Shown: positions 9,555-22,600 of the stretch, one piece after another
Position numbering within the stretch: the stretch's first letter is position 1
Layout: each line of letters begins with the position of its first letter
DNA from: Filimonas zeae
GTDB taxonomy: Bacteria; Bacteroidota; Bacteroidia; Chitinophagales; Chitinophagaceae
NCBI RefSeq assembly: GCF_014641615.1
Contig: NZ_BMIB01000005.1
Location: 262,150 to 326,149 of the forward strand
Direction of reading: 5' to 3'
Length of the DNA: 64,000 nt
Made by a program: the position numbers and the translations under genes
The notes under the pieces: generated by a model
Told to the model about the DNA's origin: nothing
Databases searched by the model: none
What the model saw: only the letters and a program-made list of their open reading frames with translations

Positions 9555-12500
9555 TTATTTCAGAATAGTAACAGTACCCGATCTCGCAGCGTCTCCATTC
9601 CTCAGATCAATGATATAGTAATAAGTGCCTACCGGTACCAATCCGCCTGCATTATATCCATTCCAGGGCGTTGTATACCCTACCGAGCGATACACCTGCT
9701 GCCCATACCGGTTAAACACCGTAACAGTACAGGCGGCATACATAAACAGGTTAGTGATATTCCAGCTATCATTGATACCATCCCCGTTAGGCGTAAACAC
9801 GTTAGGAATAACCACCGGCTTCAATACTTTAACCGTTACATTATCTGCAGCCTCACAACCGCCCACTTTTCCGGTTACGGTAAGCCAGAACTCCGCATCA
9901 TCCACCGCCTTGTAAGAAGGCCGCAGCAACCTGGCATTATTCAACAAAGCTGCGGGCGACCATACATAAGTCACATTAGCCACATCACTCACTACCGGGT
10001 TTAAAATAACCACTTCATTTTCAGTTGCTATTACAGAAGCACCGGCATCTACCGTGGGCTGCACATGCACTACCACCTCACGCATTGCAGTATCGGATAC
10101 ACAACCCGCAGCATTGGTCACCACCAACCCTGGGCGATAGGTTTGAGCTACATCATACCGCTTATCCACATTGCGCTGAACCGCAGTAGTACCGTCGCCA
10201 AAAATCCATTTCCATTGCACAACAGCACTTCCTGCGCCCATGCTGGCATCGGTAAAGCTTACAGATTTACCCGCACATACCTGCTCTGGTGCCACTGCAA
10301 AAGCAGCCAGTGGTTTATTATAAAAACCCGCTACCTGTTTGGTAAGACTATCAATACACCCGTAAGCAGAAGTGACCGTTAAACGAACAGCATAACTACC
10401 GGCAGCTACATAAGTATGCTCCGGAGAACGAACATCAGACACAGAGCCGTCATCTGCAAAAAGCCAGGCATATGACAAACTCCCCTCTTCCCCGATAGTA
10501 GTATTGTTCACAAAAACAGCCTTACCCTGCGGCATACATATAGCCTCAGGAACAACAAAGCTCACCTGCGGCAGCTGCCGCACATGGGTAGTAAACGAAT
10601 CAACTCCCGTACACCCTTTATCACTCTTAACAACAAGCATCACCTTATAATCACCATAGTCACGGTATTTTTTAGTAAAATCAGTAGCAGTTGCGTAAGA
10701 AGCAGTACCACCATCTCCCAGATTCCAGTTACGCTGCACAAGGGCACCATCGGCAATGAAAGAAACATCTTTAAGCTCAGCAGCAGTTCCCACACATACA
10801 TTCAAAGGCATAGTAAACCTTGCAACAGGCCTGGGATACACTGTTACTGTGGCAGACACCGAATCCTTACATCCCGATTCAGCAGTAAACACATACCATA
10901 TGGTATGCTCACCCGCCCCGGCAACAGACGAACTCAAGTTACCGGCCACATCTACACCTGCTCCCTTATATACACCTGTGCCCTTTACGTTATTGGTAAC
11001 AACAGCACCCGTTACCGGCACCACACCTTGCACACTTTCACAAACAGCAGCAGGTTGGGGATAGTTAAATGCAGGCCTCACATTAAAGGAAGTAACAACA
11101 GTAGTATCTGCCACACAACCACCAGCGGTGGTTGCCTTGTAGGAAACAGAATAGATTCCGTAACGCGTATACTTATGAGAAGGATCTGGCTCCGTTGCCG
11201 TATTCAGATTATCAGGCGTTGCGTAAGCGTCTCCAAAACTCCAGTTATGCGCAACTATAGCCTGACCATCCGGTACTGCTGAAGTATTGACAAACTTAAC
11301 TATGCCCGTTTCCGGCAGGCACCCTTCCGGATAAGTAAAAGAGAGTACAGGCCTGGCTGCTACAGTAACCACCTGCACCACCGTATCACTCACACAGGTG
11401 GCACTGGCTTTTCCATGCAATTTAATACGGTACGAACCAAAACCATCATACACAAAAGGAGGCGGGGCGCTTGCAGCAGAAACGATACTATTGCCCATAT
11501 TCCAGTACCACTCTTTCATAACAATGGAACTGCCGGGTTTACTTACAGCACTCACCCTTACCGTATCTCCCATACAAATAGCAGTATCAGCAATAACAAT
11601 GGTAAGTTCCGGAGCTCTATTAACGGTTATAGAAAAGGCTGTATCAGCCACACAACCTTCTGCCGTAACAACACGCAATGTTTCTGTATGCGCTCCGGCC
11701 GTGGTATACAGTTTAGCAGCAACACCGGTATCTGCTACAGCACCATCATCAAAACCCCATTTCCATTTAGTAATAGCAAATCCGTTTGCTGTATTCTTAC
11801 TGCCTGAAAAATAAACCGAATCTCCTATACACCCTGTATGCGATACAGTCAACGGCGTAAAAGGCGGTTCTTTAACTATTACAGAAGTAAGTATTTTTTC
11901 TGTATGATAACAGTTTTCAACAATAGGGTGCGTGCTGCGTACAGGCACATCAATAATACCTGCCTGTGAAAGCTGATAAGTACCCGGCAACTCATATTTA
12001 TAATAAGTAACCCCACGATACAACACCTCCGCCGAAGGCACAGGATTCGCCTGCACAACATTCGTATTGGGCGATAAGCCAGACACCTCACTCAACAGCC
12101 ACTCCAGCCGCGTAGGCATATACGCCATTAACACAGACAACTTCATGGGCGTATTTACACAGGTAAATAAATGAGATTGTGCTGTATCGGAAATATTACG
12201 CACAGAAAGCACAGCGTTCAGGTTATTGATTAAGGTACCTGCATTGTAGCCATAACTTTCATGACCACCTAAGCCATAAGTAACGGCAGTAAAGGCAGAA
12301 TCACTACTTACCAGACATTGCTGTTTAGCGGATGTCCACCGCTTAACCACCACCATATAGTTGGTGTCTTGCGGGTGCGTATAGGAATAACTAAAATCCT
12401 GCTTACCATCAATGGTAAGAGAAGCCAATCCTTTTTTGGGTATAATAAGTGTGAGATAATTTACCTGAATAATCTGTTCAGTATTGCGATAAAAACCAGT

Positions 12501-13646
12501 GCGCTTAATACCCTGCTCAACCGGACTTAAAAACATCATTTCCGGATCGCCCAGACTGCCTGCTCCCAAACAACCACCCGACATAAACTGCGCCAGTAAT
12601 ACCGGTTTATCCGCTTCTATTATCTCCGCTTTATTGCTTTCAAAATAATAACTCCTGCTGCTTGCATCATAATCACTCAGCACCTTTCCATTTCTTTTTA
12701 CCACAGTAGCTGCATCCTTTACCACTACCTTATACATATTCGTCATAAATGAAGAAGCCATATTAGAGGAGGAGGTGGGAGCCGTGTAATAACGCTTGCC
12801 CCAGGCTTCGTAAGGAAACACCTGCTGCATGTCGTTATCGCCGCCACCGGCACCTTTTTCGCAGGGGTTCTCCGTACGGCTGCTGCCCGAAAAAAAAGCA
12901 ATGGGATAACAATCGCCCTGGTCATTAGCAACCGACTTTACCGTAGTACCCGTTAATTCATTTCCCTTTCCACCACCCGTGTTGGCACCCACAATCTGAT
13001 AAATATCACCCGCATTCAATGTGGTATTGAACGTAACACCGGGCAAATGCCCATCACGCGTAAGCACCGATGGCGTAATAGCCACCTGCGTATTATCATG
13101 CTGCGCAACAACGTAAGCAAAGGAAAAACAGTTGTCGGCATAAATCTGCTTGCTATTCAGTGAAGTATAGCTATAACCCCAGGTTTCCACGGGCATTAAC
13201 ATAGTAGCACCCGATGAAGTTTCGCCATAAATATGCGCATAAGCTACTATAGGCACATTACTGCTGATGTGGATAGATACTTTGAAAAGCCCGTCACCGC
13301 CCGTTCCGCCAAAGGAAGGCGGCAGATCGTACAACCGGCAATCATAAGCCCCCTTGTCTTTAGGCATCCGGTCAGACATGATAACCGTATTCGCCGGCAC
13401 CTTGTACACTTTTACAAGGTTAGCCGTTCTCCCCCTTACCGTAACCGTAACCTCTGCCGAATCTTCCGCACTAAAATACAGCACCATATCCTGCGCATTG
13501 GTATCGCCGGGCCACTCCATAAACTGGTGCAGCCCATACCCTACCCAAAACTCCTTTCCACGGTTAGACAAACCCTGTGCAGCCGCCTTTCCGTAGAAAG
13601 CTGCACACAACAGACATACCAGTATACACCGTATCCACCTATTCAT
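9555..13646 (-). CDS. Giant secreted protein: IgGFc-binding-like domain, PKD repeats, type IX (CHU_C) sorting domain
   Basis: 1363 residues. A signal peptide (~1-23, ending AAAQG) is followed by an IgGFc-binding-protein-like N-terminal domain (~27-590; GKEFWVGYG, VPIVAYAHIYG, GATMLMPVETWG). Residues ~600-1190 hold about six PKD-like repeats with WxFGDG-type motifs (WKWGFDDG, HNWSFGDA, WNLGDGG, WKWIFGDG), with one Ig-like unit in the middle. The last ~90 residues are a gliding-motility-associated type B sorting domain (PNVFTPNGDGINDSW ... VFNRYGQQVY ... WNGYNAGG), so export by the type IX system to the surface or medium is expected. Its ATG overlaps the stop of the upstream giant gene in TAATG, so translation is probably coupled. 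Its first domain is paralogous to residues ~2090-2560 of that neighbour. An adhesin-like role is inference. Confidence 0.9.
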   Translation of the reverse strand: MNRWIRCILVCLLCAAFYGKAAAQGLSNRGKEFWVGYGLHQFMEWPGDTNAQDMVLYFSAEDSAEVTVTVRGRTANLVKVYKVPANTVIMSDRMPKDKGAYDCRLYDLPPSFGGTGGDGLFKVSIHISSNVPIVAYAHIYGETSSGATMLMPVETWGYSYTSLNSKQIYADNCFSFAYVVAQHDNTQVAITPSVLTRDGHLPGVTFNTTLNAGDIYQIVGANTGGGKGNELTGTTVKSVANDQGDCYPIAFFSGSSRTENPCEKGAGGGDNDMQQVFPYEAWGKRYYTAPTSSSNMASSFMTNMYKVVVKDAATVVKRNGKVLSDYDASSRSYYFESNKAEIIEADKPVLLAQFMSGGCLGAGSLGDPEMMFLSPVEQGIKRTGFYRNTEQIIQVNYLTLIIPKKGLASLTIDGKQDFSYSYTHPQDTNYMVVVKRWTSAKQQCLVSSDSAFTAVTYGLGGHESYGYNAGTLINNLNAVLSVRNISDTAQSHLFTCVNTPMKLSVLMAYMPTRLEWLLSEVSGLSPNTNVVQANPVPSAEVLYRGVTYYKYELPGTYQLSQAGIIDVPVRSTHPIVENCYHTEKILTSVIVKEPPFTPLTVSHTGCIGDSVYFSGSKNTANGFAITKWKWGFDDGAVADTGVAAKLYTTAGAHTETLRVVTAEGCVADTAFSITVNRAPELTIVIADTAICMGDTVRVSAVSKPGSSIVMKEWYWNMGNSIVSAASAPPPFVYDGFGSYRIKLHGKASATCVSDTVVQVVTVAARPVLSFTYPEGCLPETGIVKFVNTSAVPDGQAIVAHNWSFGDAYATPDNLNTATEPDPSHKYTRYGIYSVSYKATTAGGCVADTTVVTSFNVRPAFNYPQPAAVCESVQGVVPVTGAVVTNNVKGTGVYKGAGVDVAGNLSSSVAGAGEHTIWYVFTAESGCKDSVSATVTVYPRPVARFTMPLNVCVGTAAELKDVSFIADGALVQRNWNLGDGGTASYATATDFTKKYRDYGDYKVMLVVKSDKGCTGVDSFTTHVRQLPQVSFVVPEAICMPQGKAVFVNNTTIGEEGSLSYAWLFADDGSVSDVRSPEHTYVAAGSYAVRLTVTSAYGCIDSLTKQVAGFYNKPLAAFAVAPEQVCAGKSVSFTDASMGAGSAVVQWKWIFGDGTTAVQRNVDKRYDVAQTYRPGLVVTNAAGCVSDTAMREVVVHVQPTVDAGASVIATENEVVILNPVVSDVANVTYVWSPAALLNNARLLRPSYKAVDDAEFWLTVTGKVGGCEAADNVTVKVLKPVVIPNVFTPNGDGINDSWNITNLFMYAACTVTVFNRYGQQVYRSVGYTTPWNGYNAGGLVPVGTYYYIIDLRNGDAARSGTVTILK

Positions 13647-16600
13647 TATCGCACCAGATTTATTGAACCTTTTTTCGTTTGCGTACTACCATCGGTTAAC
13701 ACCAGCTTACACACATAAATGTATACGCCTGATGGCTGCGGCTTGCCCTTCCAGTTACCATCCCAACCCTGCGTTTGATTTCTGGTTTCAAATACTTTCT
13801 GCCCCCACTGATTAAACACCATAAACGTTACCTCCTTCACCACAAAACCATATACCCTGATGATATCATTTACTCCATCTCCGTTAGGCGAGAAAGAATT
13901 GGGAATAAACACCTGATCCGGCAATGTTGCAGCCGTTGTTTTTTCCGATTGCCTGTCTTGACAAACACTAGCCCCTTTTGCCTTTACCAGAAAGCTCACC
14001 TCCTGCCCCGGTCTCAGCACAGACATAGTATGCACCAACCCTGAACTACCGGAAGAAGGCGTTATCCAGGAAACACCACCATCAACAGATACTTCATAGG
14101 CAATAGCTCCCGGCACACTACCCCACACAAACCGCAACACATTCACACCGGCAGAATCAACCGTTACAACCGGCACCACCAGTTTTTCCAACACAATAGC
14201 AGTGGCCTGCTCCCGCGGTGAAGCGCAACCGTTCTTAACCGCAGCTACATATAACTTTACAACACCTGTTACGTTGGTTACGGTATAACTATTACCAGTG
14301 GTTACCAGCGAACCGCCTGAAGCCGCATCATACCAGTTGTACATAATGCCCGCTTCGGGATTTTTCACCTCCAGCAAAGCCGGCTCTCCGGCACATACAC
14401 GCACAGTATCCCGTACAAAATTCAGGGCGGCATAAGGCAAGGCCTGCACCCTCTTCATAGTATCCGCCACACAACCATCTGCACCTATAGCCTTCATCTT
14501 TACCTCATATATACCCGGCTCAACAAACTGCTTCACGGTATCTTTAACGCCTGCTCCTGTATTGTCATCAAAATTCCACTGCCATGCATGAATAGCACCA
14601 CCATTTACACCGGTGGTACTACCTGTAAAGCTGGCAACATCATTCATACAACCAGAGTAGGCCACCGAAAAATCGCACACCGGCTCATCCAGCACCGTAA
14701 TAACCAGAGAGGTACCGGCCGTTTGATTACAGCTTTGAATATCCGGGTGTTTATATACCACCGGCACCGTATAAGTACCTGCTGCTGTTACCGCGTAAGA
14801 TTGCTGTACAGTATAGCGATACAGCTTACGGCCACCTATCATTACCGAATCCAGTGGCACAGGATTTAACTGTACACTATCTGCCCCGGGCGATAACTGA
14901 GGAACGGCACCAAAGCCCCACACAATTTCAGCAGGCTTCACAGGCAGCAGCAGATTAAACCGGAACGGCGTACCCGCACAGGTATAAGCACTGTTACGGC
15001 CACTGGAATCGTATACGTTTACAAAACCCGGAACGGGATTCAGATTCCGCAACATAGTACCCGCGCTATACGCATAACTCTCCTGTTCGCCCAAACCATA
15101 CGTAATAGCAGCAAAAGCTACATCGCTGGAAACAGTAGCAGCGGTTGCCCTGGCACTCCATCTTTTTATTACCACCGTGTAACCCGGCAAACCCGGATGG
15201 GCATAACTATAATCAAATGCATTACTTCCATCAATCAGAAGTGTTTGCAAACCCTCATCGGGAATAGTAACCACCAGATAATTAATCCGCACGCGGAAGT
15301 TTCTGGTACGGTAGAAAGTAGCCTGCTTAATACCCTGTTCCACCGGGCTCAGATATACCATCTCCGGATCACCATAATCATACGTAACACCACAGGCACC
15401 GTCAGACAACATATACTGCGCCATCATAACAGGCTGATCGGCTTCTATATAATCAGCTTCATGAGAATAGTATTCATAATACCCCTTACTATCCATCCCC
15501 GTTAGCAACACACCGTTCTTCATCACCTTAGTAGCCGGATCTTTCACCAATACGCGATACAGATTGTCCGTAGGCGTTTCCGGATCGTACGGAGAAGGCG
15601 CAGGTGCGGTAAGATATTTATAACCCCATGCCTGATACGGGAAGTTTTGCTGAAGCATATTATCGCCACTGGTACCCTGCCCATCGCAGGAGAGCGAAGT
15701 ACGCCCCGTACCAGAAAACACGCCTACAGGATAACACTTGCCCGTAGGGCCGGCTATAGATTTAATTTTGCTGCCCGTTACCTCGTAGCCCAGTTCCAGG
15801 CTACCCGGCTGCAACGCCCCCAGCACCTGATATACCTCACCTTTATTCAGCAATACATTAAAAGGCACATTAGCCGCATGCCCACCTACAGTAGTACACG
15901 AAGGTGTAATTTCTACCAGGGTACTATCATGATCAGCCACTACATAAAACCAGGAATAACAATTAGCGGTGCTATATTTCTGCGGTGCCCCTAAAGCATA
16001 ATACTCATAACCATATGTACCTACCGGCAATAAGATACTAGCACCGGAGGAAGCCAGGCCATAGATATGTGCAAAGGCAGCCACAGGAACATCACTTTCA
16101 ATACTGATTCCCCTGTCAGACCAGCCTTCCGTTACTAAACGCGCATCCAGCATACCCTGTTTGGGAATAAGATCACTCACCGCATTGGAACCAGGTGTTA
16201 TATGATACTGACGCTCCCAGGTAGTGCCGTTAATACGCACGGTAACATTAGCCGAATCACGCGCACTGAAATACAATACCATTTCATGCTCGTTAGGCGT
16301 ATCAAAGAAAGAATTATGACCATACCCTACCCAGAAACGGGTGCCCATATTAGAAGTATCTGCCGGCAGGTACACTTCCGGCACACTTCTTACAACGGTA
16401 TCGGTAAGCCCTGTAAACCTTGCCAGATAATTCAGCTTTGTCTGGGAAATGATATTTTCAGCCGTTTGTACTTTACCGGCACTATCTGCCAGCCAGCCAC
16501 CCGAAGCATCGGTTCTTCCCAATCTTATATCAGCCTCCTTAGCAATAAGCCCTTTCCAGGGGTCAAGGTAAAACTGCTGCATCTCAAAATCATCTGCACC

Positions 16601-19600
16601 ACCACCCGTAACCTCAGCATTGGTATAAAAATACATATACTTTCTGCCTGCCGTAATACCCCCCGGCACCACACCAGAGTACCTTCTCATTTTTATCTGC
16701 TCAGGCGCTCCGGCACCCCATGTAATAGCACATACCGTATCTGTACCCAGCATAAACACCTGCCTGCTACCCGGCGCAGGCACTGCTGGTATGGCATCAC
16801 AAACAGGCGGTACTGAAGATGGCATAAACTCATAAGCCCCCAGGTCAGGCACGCCTTCTTCCAGTTTAACAGGGCGCGCCTGCCGGTTAAAATCATCGGC
16901 ATTGGCACTCAGCTGTACGCCACGGCCATGCATAGCCCATACATGCGCATCAGCAATATCAGGCAGCAGGGTTTCTTCACCCGTTATAGCAGGTTTATAT
17001 ACAATAGAATTCTTTTCCTGCAGCACCGCTTTCCGCCACTCATCCAGCGTAGTAAAATCATTATAGTCAAAGCTACCCAACACCCCACCGGTGGTATACA
17101 GCATGTTATAATCGCTGTTAATAGCCTCCCTTTCCGTAATGGAAAATACTTTACCACCACCTGTATGCGAAAAGATATTATTAAACAGTTCAGGAATATC
17201 ATAGTAATCGCGACTATTGATAAAATAACCTACGTAGTTATCAGCCGTTGAGGCAGAACTATTCTGAACCGTATTATTAAAATACTTGTTGCCCGACTCT
17301 GAATCGTAAATAGCATAAGAGTTATCGCCAGTAGTATTTATATTGATAACATTATTACGTACATAGGCCGTGGGCGAAGCCATAAAATAGATTCCATAAA
17401 GATTACCGGTATTGTTATGCAATGCCAGTACCTTGTTACGTTCAATCCTGCCCGCATGTGTTTTGGTAGAGGCACAGGAAACCAGATACATGCCATATTT
17501 ATCCTCCATGGTATGCTCTATCCGGATAGTATTGTCAGTGATACGATAAGCAGAATCGCAGTTCATTAACTGAATACCATACCCACCCCACGACTTACTA
17601 TCCTTCACCAGCACACTATTGCGCGTAATAACCGGATACCGGGCATAAGAAGCATATATGCCACTCATATAAGCACCTTTAACAAAATTGCTATCTATTA
17701 CAACAGGCCGCACTTTAGTCATGTAATTACCATTCAGGTAAATACCTATAGCACCATTATTAATTGTATTGCCCTTGATTACGTTGTTATCACCCAACAG
17801 ATTATCACTATACAGCACCGCCATATCCCAGTTGGAGGCAGTGGTTTCTACCGCGCCAAGCACACAGTTAACAATACTATCAGAGGCTGCCGTATTTCGC
17901 AGATCTATCGCACGCCCATAATCAATATTTACCGATTGTATCTGCAGGTTACGGTAGGTAATAAAAGAAGCGCTGTCCAGCTGCAACACATAGTTCTTTT
18001 CGGTTTCCGTAGTATTATAGGTAAGCAGCACAGAAGCAGCGATCCCATTATCCGACTGAAAAGTAACTCGGCTACTGTCAGAAGCCCCAAAAATCCGGTG
18101 CATTCTCACCTGCTCATTATACACACCTGGTTTTACCTTAAAGGTTACCGCACCTTCTATACCACATTCCATAGCCGCCACCGCTTCGCCAAATGTTTTG
18201 AAGTCACCGGCACCACTTCTGTCAATGGTATATACACCAGCCGGGAAAGCAGCATTGAACTGAACTTTTGCAGCCTGCGAATAGCTGGTATCTTTTCCAC
18301 AAACCACCCGGCAACGCCAGTAGCCGCTGCGCATTACCTCTTTTTTAAAGGCAGGCGTAAACTGCACTTCACTTGCGTTGGTCCATTGTTTTGCGTTAAC
18401 AGCACTATCCTGCCATACATAAGTTTGAGTGCCGCCCGTTGAATTACCGGTAAGATTAAACTGAACCACTGTACCCATGCATATTCCCGAGGAAGGAAGG
18501 GCAGCAGCAACACCCGCCGCAGGCGGCGTGGTACATACAGGAATATTTATTTCGTAGGCTCCCATATCAGCCGAAGCAGTACTTCTATCAACACCCAGAA
18601 TATCTTTACTAACCGGCACTACTGTACCCGTATTATCCAGCGGCGAAATAGCAGGCTGGTAATTACCGGTTGCCGGATTGGTAAATACAGGATCAATAAC
18701 AATGGAATGCGCATCCTGTAAGGAAACCGTTTTCCACTGCTCCAGTGTAGTATAGTCGGTACCCGAACGGGATATAATACCACTAATGCCGCCCGGAGCA
18801 TTTATATAGTAGTCGTTATAATCAAAGGTTACCGCTTTAGAGTCTCCATAGGAGAAGATGGCTTTCTTTTGCCCGTTGCCGCCATGCGTAATAGCAACAA
18901 TGTTATTTTTAATATACACCTCTTCCGGATCGCCCAGTAACACAAAACCATAAGCATTGGAACCTGTTTGGTTATCCACATTATCCAGCGCAACCGTATT
19001 GTGATAGTAAAGCGAGTGGTTAGAAATATAGTTACTGATGGCAGCCCAGGAACCACTGCCGTTCAGATGATACAACAGGTTATTGGAAATCACATTCTCT
19101 TCACCGGCAGCCGTTCTGGCATACTCTGTCTGAATACCGAAAGCACCGGCATTATTCAGTTCGTTACCGCCAAATAAATTATGTATACGGTTGCCATTAA
19201 TCAGCAACTTACTCAGGTTGCCGCCACTGACAATAGCATAATGGGTAGAAAAACTAAGATCTGAACGTGTAGGCCTTGTTATTTCATTCAACTCCACAAC
19301 GCCGTTAGTGGCATGTTGCACCCGTATACCCTCTTCAAAAAATTCAGTTACCAGATTACCACTTACCTTATTATTCAGCAGCGGATGATCGCTGCTACCC
19401 ACCAAAGCAATACCCGTTTTACCGCCGGTAATGGTATTATGTTCAAACACGTTACCATCGCACAAAGACTCTCCTTCGGCCAGCGCATCGTTAGTGGAAG
19501 AGTTTACCACTATACCACAGTACCCGTCTGCTTTATCCAGCGGAACCTGAATACTACACCTTCGGAAAATGTTATTATCCGCATCATTCATCAATTGTAC

Positions 19601-22600
19601 CCCATACCCGTAATCACTATTGCTGCTTACCTGAACAGTAAGACTATCAAAGATGATAAAGTCAGCACCATTCAATTGAATAACAGCCCTGTTATCCGGG
19701 TTATAAGAACCATATTGAATGGTGTTACCATTTCCTTTAAAGGTAACCGTAGCATCGGCAGAAGCACCCGGCACAGGCCCCAGCACCAGCTGTTCGTTAT
19801 ACACGCCACTACCCGCAATTACCATAATAACCACATCATCCTGTATTCCACAGGCTAATGCAGCCTGCACCTGCGTAAAACTGTTGAAATCAACCGTACC
19901 AACCGGTGCCAGCTGATTAAGGGTATAGGTACCACCCGGCAAAACATTCCGTGTTACCAGATGCACGGTATCAGAATAAGCCGTTAAACCACTACAGGTT
20001 ACCGCCATACGGTAATACGTATTACCGGTTGCCCTGATAGCTGTATCCGGACCAGTCATAGCCTGCCCGAAATTAGTATATGGCCCGGCAGCTGATGAGG
20101 CATATTGCCATTGATACGTTTGACTGCTGCCAATGGAATAACCTTCCAGGCCAAGCAACACCAGCTCACCGGAACACGCCGTATCCTTGCTTAATGCAGC
20201 TTTACCAGCCGTAGGCGGCGAGGTACAAAGCGGTGGCGTAGACTCGTACACGCCAATATCCGGGGTACTAATATTGCGCGTTACCGCCGCTATATCAGCC
20301 GGTGCCAGCGAAGTATACAACCCCTTGTTATCAATAGCCGCATTCAGTGGCGTTAAATTACCACCGGCCAGGTTAGTATAAAATGGATTTACAAAAAACG
20401 ACTCCGTTTCAACTCCTCCTTTACTCTGCCAATCCAGCAAAGAAGCATAATACACGCCGTTGTAAAAACCGATATTAGTAATACCAGCTGTGCCCGGCGG
20501 ATAATAATAGTTGTTTCTTCTGGCAGCTACCCCCGCTCCCTGCTGCCTGACATCAATACACAACTTATTACCCGGTCCGGAGCCGCTGATAGTAACCATA
20601 TTGTTATTAAAAACCACACTGGCCATGCCGCCTTCAAAATAAGCGCCCCTTATTACAGAATAGCTCATTGCCGCATTGGCACTTCCATCCAGCGAAATAG
20701 TATTGTGATAATAACCCACATTACCCGACTGTGAATTATACAATCCATATACATTCGTACCCTCACCCAGCTGGTACATCAGGTTGTTGCTAATGATGTT
20801 ATCGTATCCGGCCAGTGTTTCTACATAGGCAAAATAAATTCCGTATATATTCCCGGCCACATCTGCCGAAGCGCCATTGAGCCGGGTAAACGTATTACCA
20901 TTGATACGCATAAAAGTACTCAGCTGCTCCACCAACATACCAAACACCTCCCAGGAGTTTTCCTTTCTGTATTCTCTGGTAAAAGTATTACCCTCTACAA
21001 CCGTAGAAAAAGTAATAGATACATACACCCCCATGCGATAAAACTCTCTGATAGTATTATCTGTAAACAGGTTTCTTTTATTGGTAGCAGTATTATACCC
21101 CTTTAATACAATACCCCCATACCCTCCGGTAATAATATTGTTCCGCACCGTATTGCTATCGCAATCAGAATCGTTATTCGAAAGCAGGTCAGACGCAGAC
21201 CCGTTAATAACAACACCCGCAAAATGATCTGAACTGGTGAGGGTATCTGTTGTAATTGAACAATTACTGATGGTATTAGAATCTGCATTATTCAGCAGAT
21301 GCACGCCATAGCCATACTCCCATTCATTCGCAGCCGTAGCATGTATCACCAGATTATTCAGCCTGATATGACTGGCGCCATTCAGTTTAACAACCGCCCG
21401 CTCATCACTGTTGGAAGAGGTAAATTCAATAGCCTGACCATTACCGTTAAACGTAACCGTTTTAGTAGCCGAGGTACCTGGAATTTTTTCCAGAATCAAC
21501 TGCTCGTTATAAGAACCGCTGGTAGAGGTAACGTTGAATACCACATTGCCCCCAATGCCACACCGGATAAAATTATACGCATCGTTAAACGAGCGGAAAT
21601 TACCGCCCCCGGCAGGCGCATCTTTATTAATAGTAAACGTGCCTGATACAGCCGCCGGAGAATACACGCTCACCGGCACCGACTGCGCCACCGCACCACT
21701 GGCCGTACAGGTAACCACTGCCCGGTAACTTAAACTTGCCGTTTGCGATGTAACTACACTATAAGAAGCAGCACCTGCTATATTTACCCAGTTAACATGA
21801 TCGGCTGAGGACTGCCATTGATACGTAAGACCGGAGGCCACCGTATTCCCCTGTAAAGACAAACGAAACACCCCGCCCGCACAAACAGAACCGGCAGATG
21901 TTAATGCACTACCCGCTACAGGCGTACCCGCACAAAGCACAGCAGGCGTAAATTCAAAAACGATATTGGGGCGGTAATTACTATTGCCATACGCATCGGT
22001 TACCGTGGTATTACACAAGTTACCAGAGCCACTATTACCATAGGAATGACTGGCTACAAAATCCAGATCGGTGGTCCAGGTAACAAAAGGGTTACGTGTA
22101 CTAACGCTGTTGTTATTGGGTTCGCCATTACATATCTCCACTACAATATTGTCGCGGCCATTCCATAAAAAAGGCTTTGAAAAGGTAAAGATATTTTTAC
22201 CCGGTACCGGGGTATAATCAACAGCCCCATATACCTGAGTAGCACCCTCTATCCAGGAAGAAAGATCTAAGGAAGCAACAGTAGTAGTGCCTATTTTAAT
22301 AGCCAGCTGCTCAAGCAGGGCATCTTTTCCGGAAACTGTTTTAATTATCTGAAAAGACAGTGCATTAATAAACCCGGAATCCATGCCTGCTGCTTTTAAT
22401 TCAGAAGCGAGGTATAAGTACTGCGCACGCCCGGCCTGGTTAGCATCCTGCAATGGACAAGGCAGCGTCCAGTCTTCATTGCTATTGGTACCTGTACCTA
22501 TAACAATATCCTTTTGTGCGTGAACACGCACTATTGACATGCATACAAAACAAAACAACAGTATCACATTTCTGCCAATAGCAGAAATGAACACCTTTCT

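Noticed and set aside
10584..11282. 232-residue open frame on the plus strand
   Set aside because: Antisense to the PKD repeats of the 1363-residue protein; composition (His, Ser, Thr rich) is that of a shadow frame.
16202..16816. 204-residue open frame on the plus strand
   Set aside because: Antisense to the giant gene; no family, and many such frames occur along that gene.
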